From positions 4,882 through 68,881 of the forward strand of contig DHLF01000006.1 in NCBI GenBank assembly GCA_002405165.1: a stretch of DNA of 64,000 nucleotides, in the 5' to 3' direction. Origin of the DNA: Christensenella sp. UBA4675 (lineage in GTDB: Bacteria > Bacillota > Clostridia > Christensenellales > Borkfalkiaceae). The first letter of the stretch is position 1. Each line of letters opens with the position of its first letter. The translations under genes and the position numbers were made by a program. The notes below the pieces were generated by a model. That model was not told where the DNA came from, searched no databases, and saw nothing but the letters and a program-made list of their open reading frames with translations. Below, one piece after another: positions 1 to 8,179 of the stretch.

Positions 1-1398
1 AGTTCCTATGCTTTCGGGAATAGGCATAGCCGTTAAATCGCAAATTTTTTCGCTTGCGGTAAACGGATCGTCTACGACTTTTCCGTCGATTGCCTTTAAA
101 ACGTCGGTAGGAAATTTATAAGGACTTGCCGTTGATAAACTAACGATTTTTTGGTTTTCTCCGAAATCTTTTCTAAAATCGCCCGAAACTTTTAATCCGA
201 CCGAGGTGTGCGGGTCTATTGCGTAGTCGTATTCGTCAAAATAATATTCGATAGTTTTTTGAGAATCCTTTTCGCTACAACAAGAAGCGTAAAAATCGGC
301 AGATAGTTTTTCTTTTTCTTCTTTGGTAATATCGTAAACGCCTTTTTCAACCAAATCTTTCATTCTTTTGGCGGTAAGGTCTGCGTTTCTACCCGTAATT
401 TCATAAATCAATCTTTCCAAATTGCTGGAAATTAAAATATCCATAGAAGGAGAAGTAGTTTTATAAAACTCCCTGTTTATATCGTATTTTCCGAAACTGA
501 AAAAATCCGTTAAAACGTTGTTTTTATTAGAAGCGCAAATTAGTTTTCCAACGGGTAAACCCATTTGTTTAGCATAGTAACAAGCTAAAATATTTCCGAA
601 ATTTCCCGTAGGAACGCAAAAATTCACTTTATCGCCGTAAGAAATCTCGCCCGATTGAGCTAAATCTACGTAAGAAGAAAAATAATAAGCAATTTGCGGA
701 GCTAGTCTGCCGAAATTTATTGAGTTTGCGGAAGAAAAAACATATCCTTTTTGCTTTAATGTTTCTTTTACGTTTTTATCGTTAAAAATCTTTTTTACTG
801 CGCTTTGACAATCGTCGAAATTGCCGACTACTCCGCAAACGTTTACGTTATTACCGCTTTGAGTTTGCATTTGTAGTTTTTGCATTTTACTTACGCCTTC
901 GCTGGGATAAAATACGCATATTTTAACGCCGTCTACATCCCTAAAACCTTCTAACGCGGCTTTACCCGTATCTCCGCTGGTCGCAGTTAAAATTAAAACT
1001 TTTTCTTTAATTCCGTTTATTAAACAGCCTTCTTTAAGTAAATAAGGAAGCACCGTAAGAGCCATATCTTTAAAAGCGTGAGTAGGTCCGTGATATAACT
1101 CTAAAACGTAGTTGTTATCGTCTATTTTAACAAGTGGCGCAGGGTCGCCCGTAAACTTTTCATAGGCGCTTTTGCACGCCGAACAAAGTTTTTCGTAATC
1201 GTACTCGTCTAAATACTTAGAAAGTACATAAGCCGTTCTTTCTGCGTAATCTTTTTCTTCGAACCCTTTTAATTCTTCTAAAGAAATTTGAGGGAAAAAA
1301 CTCGGAACGAATAAGCCCCCGTCGGAAGCTATACCCGTTATAATCGCCTTAGATGCGGTTACTTTTTCACTTTTTCCTCTGGTACTTTCAAAAAGCAT
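1..1398 (-). CDS. thrC: Threonine synthase (3' end outside window)
   Basis: PLP enzyme converting O-phosphohomoserine to threonine. The reverse strand gives 466 codons from ATG at 1398 (GGAGAG Shine-Dalgarno just upstream) to the left edge with no stop; the family is about 490-500 aa, so only a short tail is missing. The N-terminus reads MLFESTRGKSEKVTASKAI. LYHGPTHAFKDM near residues 101-112 carries the PLP-binding lysine (about K110), and the TATSGDTGKAAL phosphate-binding loop follows. It diverges from the ApgM-type gene at 1566, which fits a shared threonine pathway. Function is clear from motifs; only the C-terminus is unseen. Confidence 0.95.
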   Translation of the reverse strand, partial: MLFESTRGKSEKVTASKAIITGIASDGGLFVPSFFPQISLEELKGFEEKDYAERTAYVLSKYLDEYDYEKLCSACKSAYEKFTGDPAPLVKIDDNNYVLELYHGPTHAFKDMALTVLPYLLKEGCLINGIKEKVLILTATSGDTGKAALEGFRDVDGVKICVFYPSEGVSKMQKLQMQTQSGNNVNVCGVVGNFDDCQSAVKKIFNDKNVKETLKQKGYVFSSANSINFGRLAPQIAYYFSSYVDLAQSGEISYGDKVNFCVPTGNFGNILACYYAKQMGLPVGKLICASNKNNVLTDFFSFGKYDINREFYKTTSPSMDILISSNLERLIYEITGRNADLTAKRMKDLVEKGVYDITKEEKEKLSADFYASCCSEKDSQKTIEYYFDEYDYAIDPHTSVGLKVSGDFRKDFGENQKIVSLSTASPYKFPTDVLKAIDGKVVDDPFTASEKICDLTAMPIPESIGT

Positions 1399-1436
1399 AT
1401 TTCTCTCCGTTTTTTAAATTTTAATATTTTTTTTAT

Positions 1437-1465
1437 ATTATACAATATTTTTACCATTTTATCAA
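1437..1465 (-). promoter_or_regulatory. Promoter for thrC
   Basis: On the minus strand TTGATA (1465-1460), a 17-nt spacer and TATAAT (1442-1437) lie about 40 nt before the thrC start. Near-consensus sigma-A type. Assigned by eye. Confidence 0.7.
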
Positions 1466-1506
1466 ACGAATAAGTACAAAAAAATAATTATTATAGCTTA
1501 TCCGAA

Positions 1507-1536
1507 TTGACAACGATATTTTTTTTGGTGTAAAAT
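1507..1536 (+). promoter_or_regulatory. Promoter for the ApgM-type gene
   Basis: TTGACA (1507-1512), 18-nt spacer, TAAAAT (1531-1536), about 30 nt before the ATG at 1566. It faces away from the thrC promoter, so the two genes share a divergent control region. Confidence 0.65.
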
Positions 1537-1565
1537 ACAATTATAATAAAATTATGGAGATAAAA

Positions 1566-2774
1566 ATGAAATACGTAGTTATTTTGGGCGACGGAATGGC
1601 AGACAGACCGCTTAAAGATTTTAACGATAAAACTCCGCTTGAATTAGCGCACAAACCAAATATAGACAGACTTGCAAAACTAGGAGAAGTGGGTATGGTA
1701 AAAACGGTTGCCGACGGTTTTAAACCGGGGAGCGATGTGTGCAATTTAGCCGTAATGGGATATAACCCGAACCTTTACTATAAAGGACGCTCTTGCATAG
1801 AAGCGGTAAGTATGGGTATTAGCTTAACCGAAGCCGACACGACTTATAGATGCAATTTAGTAACGCTTTCTAACGAAGAAAATTACGAAGACAAAACTAT
1901 GGTTGATTATAGCGCGGGCGAAATTACTACGGAAGAAGCAAAACTCATTATTTCCGACCTTAAAAAGTATTTCGATAACGACGAATTTTGCTTATATAAC
2001 GGAATTTCTTATAGGCATTGCCTAGTTTGTAAAACGGGAAACGCTTCCGCCGATTTAACTCCGCCACACGATATTAGCGGAAGAAAAATTACGGAATATT
2101 TACCTAAAAACGACGATAGACTTCTTAACATGATGAAAAAGTCTTACGAAATTTTAAAAAATCACCCCGTAAACTTAAAGAGAATTGCGGAAGGTAAAAA
2201 CCCAGCTAATTCTATATGGCTATGGGGAATGGGAACTAAACCCGCTCTTCCCGATTTTTACGAAAAAAATCACGTTAAAGGCGCGGTAATTTCCGCCGTA
2301 GACTTAGTTAAAGGCATAGGAATACTTGCAAATATGGAAAATATTTCCGTACCCGGGGCGACGGGCGATTTAGATTCTAACTTTGACGGAAAAGCCGAAT
2401 ACGCTTTAAAAGCTTTAAAAAATAACGATTTCGTTTACGTTCACATGGAAGCCCCAGACGAATGCGGTCATAGAGGTCAAGCGGAAAACAAAAAACTTGC
2501 GATTGAACTTATCGATAAACACGTTGTAGGTAAAATTATTGACGGACTTGAAAAAGAAAAAATTGACTATACTATTATGGTTTTACCCGACCACCCGACG
2601 CCTATTGAAATTAAAACTCACGCGAAAGAACCCGTGCCGTACTTATTGTATTCTAACGTAAAAAACAATTGCACGCATAGCAATTCTTACAGCGAAAAAG
2701 AAGGACAAAAAACGGGAATTTACGTTGATAAAGGATATGAACTTATTGACAAAATGTTAAATTACGCAAAATAA
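1566..2774 (+). CDS. ApgM-family phosphomutase homologue, probable alternative homoserine kinase
   Basis: 402 aa, alkaline-phosphatase superfamily, archaeal-type cofactor-independent phosphoglycerate mutase (ApgM) family. Visible motifs: VVILGDGMADRP (metal binding), PGSDVCNLAVMGY with the nucleophilic Ser, MEAPDECGHRGQ, and LPDHPTPIEIKTHAKEP. The start is ATG 1566, because GGAGA at 1556-1560 sits at correct spacing for it and overlaps an earlier in-frame ATG at 1554. ApgM homologues beside threonine genes are predicted, in some bacteria with genetic support, to replace ThrB homoserine kinase. The divergent thrC supports that reading here, but a glycolytic mutase role cannot be excluded from sequence. 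Confidence 0.8.
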   Translation: MKYVVILGDGMADRPLKDFNDKTPLELAHKPNIDRLAKLGEVGMVKTVADGFKPGSDVCNLAVMGYNPNLYYKGRSCIEAVSMGISLTEADTTYRCNLVTLSNEENYEDKTMVDYSAGEITTEEAKLIISDLKKYFDNDEFCLYNGISYRHCLVCKTGNASADLTPPHDISGRKITEYLPKNDDRLLNMMKKSYEILKNHPVNLKRIAEGKNPANSIWLWGMGTKPALPDFYEKNHVKGAVISAVDLVKGIGILANMENISVPGATGDLDSNFDGKAEYALKALKNNDFVYVHMEAPDECGHRGQAENKKLAIELIDKHVVGKIIDGLEKEKIDYTIMVLPDHPTPIEIKTHAKEPVPYLLYSNVKNNCTHSNSYSEKEGQKTGIYVDKGYELIDKMLNYAK

Positions 2775-2792
2775 AAATTTAATATTTTTCTT

Positions 2793-2832
2793 AAAAAAAA
2801 ACGCTTTTATAAAAAATATAAAAGCGTTTTTT
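2793..2832. terminator. Bidirectional intrinsic terminator
   Basis: Perfect 11-bp stem (ACGCTTTTATA at 2801-2811 with 2817-2827), 5-nt loop, T-run on the right and A-run on the left. It serves the convergent ApgM-type gene and the proBAC operon. Confidence 0.85.
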
Positions 2833-2909
2833 ATTTGTAAAATTTCTATAAAACGTACGAAAAAAAATTTATATACCACAAAACAAATTTATTAAAATTT
2901 ATTTTATAA

Positions 2910-3698
2910 CTATTTACCTAATTCCCTTGAACGTTCGCTACAAGCTTTACAACATTCGTCTACTGCCACGTCAACTTTTGCTTGTTTTAATTTATCTAAT
3001 CCCGCAAGCGTAGTTCCGCCTTTTGAACAAACGTCTGAAATTAAAGTATCTAAATCCTTACCGCTTCGTTTTATCATTTCGGCAGAACCTATCATAGAAT
3101 CCGTAACGAGCTTAGTTGCAACGTCTACAGGGACTCCCCTTGAAACCGCCGAATCTATAAAAGCTTTAGCGTAATAGTAAGCGTAAGCCGTAAAACTACC
3201 CGCCAAAGGTATAACTTCGTCCATTAAACTTTCGTCTATTATAGAAACCGAACCGAAAGACGAAATAATTTCGTAAAATAACGCTTTATCCTTTTGCTCG
3301 CAATTTGCCGAAAAACATAAACTAGACGCTGATAGTCCTATCGTAGCGCAAGTATTAGGCATAACTCTTGCAATTTTAGCATTCTTAAATTTCGCGCTGA
3401 AACGACTGATTTTTACGCCTGCCATTATGGTAATAATATTTAAAGATTTATCACATTCTATTTTACCGAAAACATTATCTAACTCCTGCGGTTTTACCGA
3501 AAACAGTACGACTACGCTTTCGTCAAAAACTTGTTGCAAACTTTTAGCGACGTCTATTCCGCTTTCGCTTATTTTTTCGCAAGTCGGCGCATAAGTATCG
3601 TAAATTAACAAATCTTTTTTTGTAACTAAATTTTTATCTAGTAACGCTTTAACTATCGCGCTACCCATTTTCCCATATCCTATTACTCCGAATTTCAT
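2910..3698 (-). CDS. proC: Pyrroline-5-carboxylate reductase
   Basis: 262 aa. Last step of proline synthesis, reducing pyrroline-5-carboxylate with NAD(P)H. It starts with the Rossmann motif MKFGVIGYGKMGSAIV, has MPNTCATIG in the middle and a C-terminal dimerisation region (SKGGTTLAGLDKL). The start overlaps the proA stop by 4 nt (ATGA), so translation is coupled. Third gene of a proB-proA-proC operon on the minus strand. Length is normal for the family. Confidence 0.95.
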   Translation of the reverse strand: MKFGVIGYGKMGSAIVKALLDKNLVTKKDLLIYDTYAPTCEKISESGIDVAKSLQQVFDESVVVLFSVKPQELDNVFGKIECDKSLNIITIMAGVKISRFSAKFKNAKIARVMPNTCATIGLSASSLCFSANCEQKDKALFYEIISSFGSVSIIDESLMDEVIPLAGSFTAYAYYYAKAFIDSAVSRGVPVDVATKLVTDSMIGSAEMIKRSGKDLDTLISDVCSKGGTTLAGLDKLKQAKVDVAVDECCKACSERSRELGK

Positions 3699-4915
3699 TT
3701 TCTCACCTGTCCGTTTCCAAATATTTTATAATGATAAGAAGTCATTTCTTTTAACCCGAGCGGTCCTCTTGCGTGTAATTTTTGAGTGCTTATTCCTAGC
3801 TCCGCCCCAAAACCGAAACAACCACCATCCGTAAAACGAGTAGATGCGTTTACGTAAACGCAAGCTGAATCTAACGAATTCATAAATTTTTCCGCTAAAT
3901 CGTTATCGGACGTAATTATAGTTTCACTATGTCCCGTTCCGTATTTTAAAATGTGCGAAACTGCTTGTTCTAACCCGTCAACGACTTTAACGGATATATT
4001 TAGCGAATCGTATTCGGTATAATAACCGTCTTGTAATAAGGGCTGAACGGAAATACTTTTTACGCTGTCGTCCCCTCTTAAAATTACTCCGTATTTTTCA
4101 AGCTCGGCTTTTGCAAGCGGTAAAAATTCGTCAGCGATAGCTTTATCGACTAAAAGCGTCTCAACCGAATTGCATACGCTGGGTCTTTGAACTTTGGCAT
4201 TTACTAAAACCTTTAAAGCTAAGTTTATATCGGCGGTTTTGTCAACGTAAATATGGCACACGCCCGCGCCCGTTTCTATTACGGGTACTTTTGCGTTTTC
4301 TACTACCGCGTTTATTAGTCCTTTACTTCCCCTAGGAATAACTACGTCTACGTAGCCCCTTGCGGTTATCATTTTATTAACCCATTCTCTTTCGCTGGGA
4401 AGAAGAATTACGCTGTCTTGTTCTATTATACCGCTTATTGCGTTTCTTATAATTTCTACAAGAGTTTCGTTTGTATATTTAGCGTCCTTTCCGCCTTTTA
4501 AAAGACATACGTTGCCGGTTTTAATACACAATACAGATACGTCTACCGTAACGTTAGGACGGGATTCGTATACAACGCCTATTACCCCGAACGGAATCCT
4601 TGTTTTTTTTATGAGCAAACCGTTATCGGTCGTCCATTGTTCTATCGTTTCGCCTATCGGGTCGGAAAGGGCGATTACTTTATAAATATCGCTAACGATT
4701 CCGTCTATCCTTTGTTCGGTTAAAAGTAACCTATCGAGCATATTAGTAACGCCGTTAGCTTTTGCAATTTCCATATCCTTTTCGTTTGATTTTAAAATTA
4801 AACTTTTATTAGATTGAATTGCCTTTGCAATTTGTTCAAGCGCGTTATTTTTTTGCTCGGTCGTGGCAATTTTTAATTTATGAGAAGCAAGTTTTGCTCT
4901 TTCAAAATAATCCAT
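3695..4915 (-). CDS. proA: Gamma-glutamyl phosphate reductase
   Basis: 406 aa, aldehyde-dehydrogenase superfamily, reducing gamma-glutamyl phosphate to glutamate semialdehyde. The catalytic cysteine lies in RPSVCNSVETLLVD, preceded by the cofactor-binding region GVIGVVYESRPNVTVD. The C-terminal signature TDGGCFGFGAELGIST is present. It begins one base after the proB stop and overlaps proC by 4 nt. Complete, normal length. Confidence 0.96.
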   Translation of the reverse strand: MDYFERAKLASHKLKIATTEQKNNALEQIAKAIQSNKSLILKSNEKDMEIAKANGVTNMLDRLLLTEQRIDGIVSDIYKVIALSDPIGETIEQWTTDNGLLIKKTRIPFGVIGVVYESRPNVTVDVSVLCIKTGNVCLLKGGKDAKYTNETLVEIIRNAISGIIEQDSVILLPSEREWVNKMITARGYVDVVIPRGSKGLINAVVENAKVPVIETGAGVCHIYVDKTADINLALKVLVNAKVQRPSVCNSVETLLVDKAIADEFLPLAKAELEKYGVILRGDDSVKSISVQPLLQDGYYTEYDSLNISVKVVDGLEQAVSHILKYGTGHSETIITSDNDLAEKFMNSLDSACVYVNASTRFTDGGCFGFGAELGISTQKLHARGPLGLKEMTSYHYKIFGNGQVRK

Positions 4916-4916
4916 A

Positions 4917-5987
4917 TTATTTCTCCAAAATTACTATATTGTTTGCGTGAATTACTATTTCTTTAGATTTTTTTAAATCGGGAATTTTTTTAAGTTCCGA
5001 AAAATCGAAAAGCGTTACGCCTTTTGCAAAAATATTTCCGTTTTCGTCGGAAAGTTCTACTACTTCTCCCCTACGGAATTGTCCCGAAACGGATACTATT
5101 CCGCAATTGAGTAAACTTTTTCTGTTTTTTACGGCTTTTTTAGCTCCGTCGTCAACGACTATTTTTCCGTCTATATTAGCGCAGTATTTTATCCAACTTT
5201 CCTTTAAATCTAAGTGTTCTTTTTTGCCTTTAAACAAACTTCCGATATTTTGCCCGTCCGCAACGGTTGATAAATGGTCTATTTTAGTTTTGTTTACAAT
5301 CATCATCGGAATTCCCGAATTTACCGCTATTTCTCCTGCTTTTATTTTCGTGGACATACCACCCGTTCCGTAAACCGTTCCTGCACCACCTGCCATTGCC
5401 CGTATATCGTCCGTTATGTCGTCTATTTCCTTTAACAATTTTGCGTCCGGGTTATGTTTAGGATTTGCCGAGTATAAACCGTCTACATCAGAAACTAAAA
5501 TAAGCATATCGGCGTCTAAGACCAAAGAAACCATAGCGGATAAAGTGTCGTTATCGCCCACTTTTATTTCGTCTACGGCTAAAGCATCGTTTTCGTTGAT
5601 TACGGGAACTACATTCATTGAAAAAAGTTTTTCGATAGTGTTTTTAAGCGAGATAATTCTTTTGCGGTTACCGAAATCGTCGTGATTTAAAAGTATTTGA
5701 GCGCATTGTAAATCGAATAAAGAAAAAACTTGTTCGTATTCTTGCATCAAAAACATTTGACCTATTGCGGCGCAAGCTTGTTTTTTAGCTATATTGGCAG
5801 GTTTTACGCTGTATCCCATTTTTTTAACGCCGACGGCTATCGCCCCCGAACTTATAAGACAGCACGATACCCCTTTTTGCTTAATTATGGATATTTGCTT
5901 AATAAGTTCGAGTATGTTTTTTTTATTTATTTCGCCCCTATCGTTTATAAAAAACGACGAACCTATTTTTATAACGAGTTTTTTCAT
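4917..5987 (-). CDS. proB: Glutamate 5-kinase with C-terminal PUA domain
   Basis: 356 aa. First step of proline synthesis, ATP-dependent phosphorylation of glutamate. The N-terminal amino-acid kinase domain (about 1-255) contains KIGSSFF, ISSGAIAVGVKKMG, NENDALAVDE and LILVSDVDGLY. A PUA domain occupies roughly residues 270-356 (GKIVVDDGAKKAVKNRKSLL onward). Start ATG 5987 is preceded by two identical copies of a Shine-Dalgarno-containing unit (see repeat). No clean promoter is visible between it and the terminator of the upstream gene, so the operon may rely on a promoter overlapping that hairpin or on read-through. Confidence 0.95.
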   Translation of the reverse strand: MKKLVIKIGSSFFINDRGEINKKNILELIKQISIIKQKGVSCCLISSGAIAVGVKKMGYSVKPANIAKKQACAAIGQMFLMQEYEQVFSLFDLQCAQILLNHDDFGNRKRIISLKNTIEKLFSMNVVPVINENDALAVDEIKVGDNDTLSAMVSLVLDADMLILVSDVDGLYSANPKHNPDAKLLKEIDDITDDIRAMAGGAGTVYGTGGMSTKIKAGEIAVNSGIPMMIVNKTKIDHLSTVADGQNIGSLFKGKKEHLDLKESWIKYCANIDGKIVVDDGAKKAVKNRKSLLNCGIVSVSGQFRRGEVVELSDENGNIFAKGVTLFDFSELKKIPDLKKSKEIVIHANNIVILEK

Positions 5988-5988
5988 A

Positions 5989-6016
5989 TATACCTTTATA
6001 AATATACCTTTATAAA
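5989..6016 (-). repeat. Tandem 14-bp repeat duplicating the proB Shine-Dalgarno
   Basis: TATACCTTTATAAA occurs twice head-to-tail (5989-6002 and 6003-6016) with no mismatch. On the minus strand each copy gives AAAGG; the nearer one is 5 nt from the proB ATG. Confidence 0.85.
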
Positions 6017-6047
6017 AAAAGGAATTGACGTTTTTTCAATTCCTTTT
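6014..6047 (-). terminator. Terminator of the PrsA-like gene
   Basis: 12-bp stem (6017-6028 with 6036-6047), 7-nt loop, followed on the minus strand by seven T. It lies 8 nt after the stop of the lipoprotein gene. Confidence 0.85.
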
Positions 6048-6054
6048 AGTTTGA

Positions 6055-8052
6055 TTATTCAGTGATCAAATCGCTGTAATTGTTTTTGAAATATTTAACG
6101 GCAGTGCTATCGTCTTCTAAGTAGTTGGAAATAAAGTTATTTAATTCCTTTTGTACTTGATTAGACACCAAAGAATCTATTTTGGATTTTTTGAAATCTT
6201 CGTACTTATCCCAAGAAGTAAAGTCTGCTTTTAATATTTTTTCTACGTTCTTTTCTACCATTTTAGTACATACCATAACGTGAATACCGTAATCGGTTAC
6301 CACCATAGAATAAGAACCTACTCCGTTTTCAACTAACGCTTTTGCGCAAGCGTTAAATTCTTCTACGTATTGATTGCCGTTAGGCGAATATAAATATCCG
6401 TAAAGTTTCCCTAAACAACCGGGGTCGGTTGAGAAAGCGTAAAGTAAATCTTCGAAATTATTTTTAAATTCTTCGTTATAATCAAGCATAGAAATTGTTC
6501 CGCTTCCAAAGAAAGATAAAGAAGTCATTCCGATGGCTTTTAAATAGTCGTTTTTAAAATCTTCGAATTCAATGGAATTTGCATAAACGCTGTCGCAAGT
6601 CCAAGTCGTTTCTTCTACTCCGTCGCTATCCTTTTTAGTGGTGGATACGGGGTTGTTTACAGTTCCTAAATATTTTCCTACTAAAGAATTTTCGGATTTT
6701 AAATATTTAGAATCGAATACGAAAGAAGTTCCGTCGTAATAACCGTAGCTGTTTACTACCCAATAAGCTCTTTGGTCTTTTGCTACGATAGATTTAGCAA
6801 GATTATTTCTGAAATTTTTAACTTCTTGTGCCGTAACGCCTGCTTTTGCTTTATAATTTTTTAAAGCAGTCGATTGTTGGTCGGAAAATCCTATTAAAAG
6901 GTTGCTTACGTAACCGTAGTTATCTAAAGGATTATAAACTATAAAAGTATCTTCCGTAGCGTCCGACAAAGCGGTTTCGTAATCGGATAACTTAGTGTCG
7001 TATTTGGTCTTTTGAGTTTCGTACAAAGAATCGTATGCCGAATATAGCATATCGTCGGTCATTTGACTTTCTACGTCTTTTTCAAGAAAAGACTCGAAAG
7101 TGTTAACCAAAGCTTGTACTTTTTCGTTTGCAAGAGCGTCTACGAAATACGCGTACTTTTCAACTTCTTGACTAGAATAAAACTCGTCAGAAGAAATTAT
7201 TCCGTACGCTTTAAGATTTTCTATTCCCTTATTAAACGCTTTACGATTTGCCCTAGAAGATAAATCGTATTTGAACTCTTTAAAAAGCTTTACGTTTAAA
7301 TCGTATAAGTTAGTACATTCCGCTTTTATATCCGCTAAATTCTCTTCCGTACATTCTTTATTTAATTTAACGAGTACGGTTTTGTATTCTTTTTCGGTGG
7401 GAACTTCCGTTTTCATTTCTTGTTCCGTAAAATCCCTTTCTTCTTCTTTGGAAGGATTTTTTCTTTCGTCCAAAGTTACTTTTTCGGTCGATTTAGTCGT
7501 ATCTTCGTCTTCGTTAGAATTTTGTTTAATTATGGAAGCGATTGAATTTTTTACTTCGTATTTAGCTTCTAAAATTTGATATTCGGTTAAAAACGCGTCT
7601 AAATTCGATTTAGCGGTAAGAACGCCCGAATACTTGGTAGTAGCGTAAACGTTATCGTAAAAATATTTTTCGAATTCCGTTCTTTCAGCTTCCGTTTTCG
7701 CTTTTACGGTTGCGTAAAATTGAGTTAAACGCCTTTTTGCGTATTGTTCTACTACGGTATTGTTTACTAAATTGTCCAAAACTGTTTTAAACGCCTGAGA
7801 AGTAGTATAACCGTAATAATTAACGTAATAATAACCGTATGAAACGTAACCTGCGTATAAATCTTTTTTGTAAAGCGTTTTACCGTCTACGTTTAAATCA
7901 GCTTGTTCTACGTCGTCTATTTTAATTTTTGCAATAACTAATTTGCTGTTTTTTTCACTGTCCGTTTTTACTAGGTCGCATGCGGAAAACACACCGCATA
8001 AACACGCAACCGATAAAACCAAACATAGAATTTTAACAAGAAGTTTCTTCAT
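6055..8052 (-). CDS. prsA: PrsA/SurA-like peptidyl-prolyl isomerase lipoprotein, unusually long
   Basis: 665 aa. N-terminal signal peptide and lipobox (VFSAC, Cys about 25) predict a surface-anchored lipoprotein. A SurA_N-like region follows (LYAGYVSYGYYYVNYYGY then LDNLVNNTVVEQYAKRR). Near the C-terminus, VGSYSMVVTDYGIHVMV resembles the closing strand of a parvulin (PpiC) domain. PrsA proteins are usually about 300 aa; here the middle (about 180-450) is long, charged and helical, with a Lys/Glu/Thr-rich stretch near 180-220. Gene order prs-pth-mfd-prsA supports the foldase assignment. It has its own promoter (8114-8142). Catalytic activity is uncertain because the parvulin core is divergent. 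Confidence 0.7.
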   Translation of the reverse strand: MKKLLVKILCLVLSVACLCGVFSACDLVKTDSEKNSKLVIAKIKIDDVEQADLNVDGKTLYKKDLYAGYVSYGYYYVNYYGYTTSQAFKTVLDNLVNNTVVEQYAKRRLTQFYATVKAKTEAERTEFEKYFYDNVYATTKYSGVLTAKSNLDAFLTEYQILEAKYEVKNSIASIIKQNSNEDEDTTKSTEKVTLDERKNPSKEEERDFTEQEMKTEVPTEKEYKTVLVKLNKECTEENLADIKAECTNLYDLNVKLFKEFKYDLSSRANRKAFNKGIENLKAYGIISSDEFYSSQEVEKYAYFVDALANEKVQALVNTFESFLEKDVESQMTDDMLYSAYDSLYETQKTKYDTKLSDYETALSDATEDTFIVYNPLDNYGYVSNLLIGFSDQQSTALKNYKAKAGVTAQEVKNFRNNLAKSIVAKDQRAYWVVNSYGYYDGTSFVFDSKYLKSENSLVGKYLGTVNNPVSTTKKDSDGVEETTWTCDSVYANSIEFEDFKNDYLKAIGMTSLSFFGSGTISMLDYNEEFKNNFEDLLYAFSTDPGCLGKLYGYLYSPNGNQYVEEFNACAKALVENGVGSYSMVVTDYGIHVMVCTKMVEKNVEKILKADFTSWDKYEDFKKSKIDSLVSNQVQKELNNFISNYLEDDSTAVKYFKNNYSDLITE

Positions 8053-8113
8053 AGGACTCTCCTAAATTCCTAAAATAATTACTCTCTATTAAAGAGTAAA
8101 TCTATACTTTGTT

Positions 8114-8142
8114 ATTATACTAAATATATATCGTATTTGCAA
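8114..8142 (-). promoter_or_regulatory. Promoter for the PrsA-like gene
   Basis: Minus-strand TTGCAA (8142-8137), 17-nt spacer, TATAAT (8119-8114). The leader contains a small hairpin around 8081-8101. Confidence 0.75.
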
Positions 8143-8179
8143 GGATTTTTTTAATTTTTCCTATATTTTTGGTAAAAAT

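Noticed and set aside
1399..1565. T-box or threonine attenuator before thrC
   Set aside because: The leader from the predicted start is too short and contains no T-box sequence or peptide rich in Thr.
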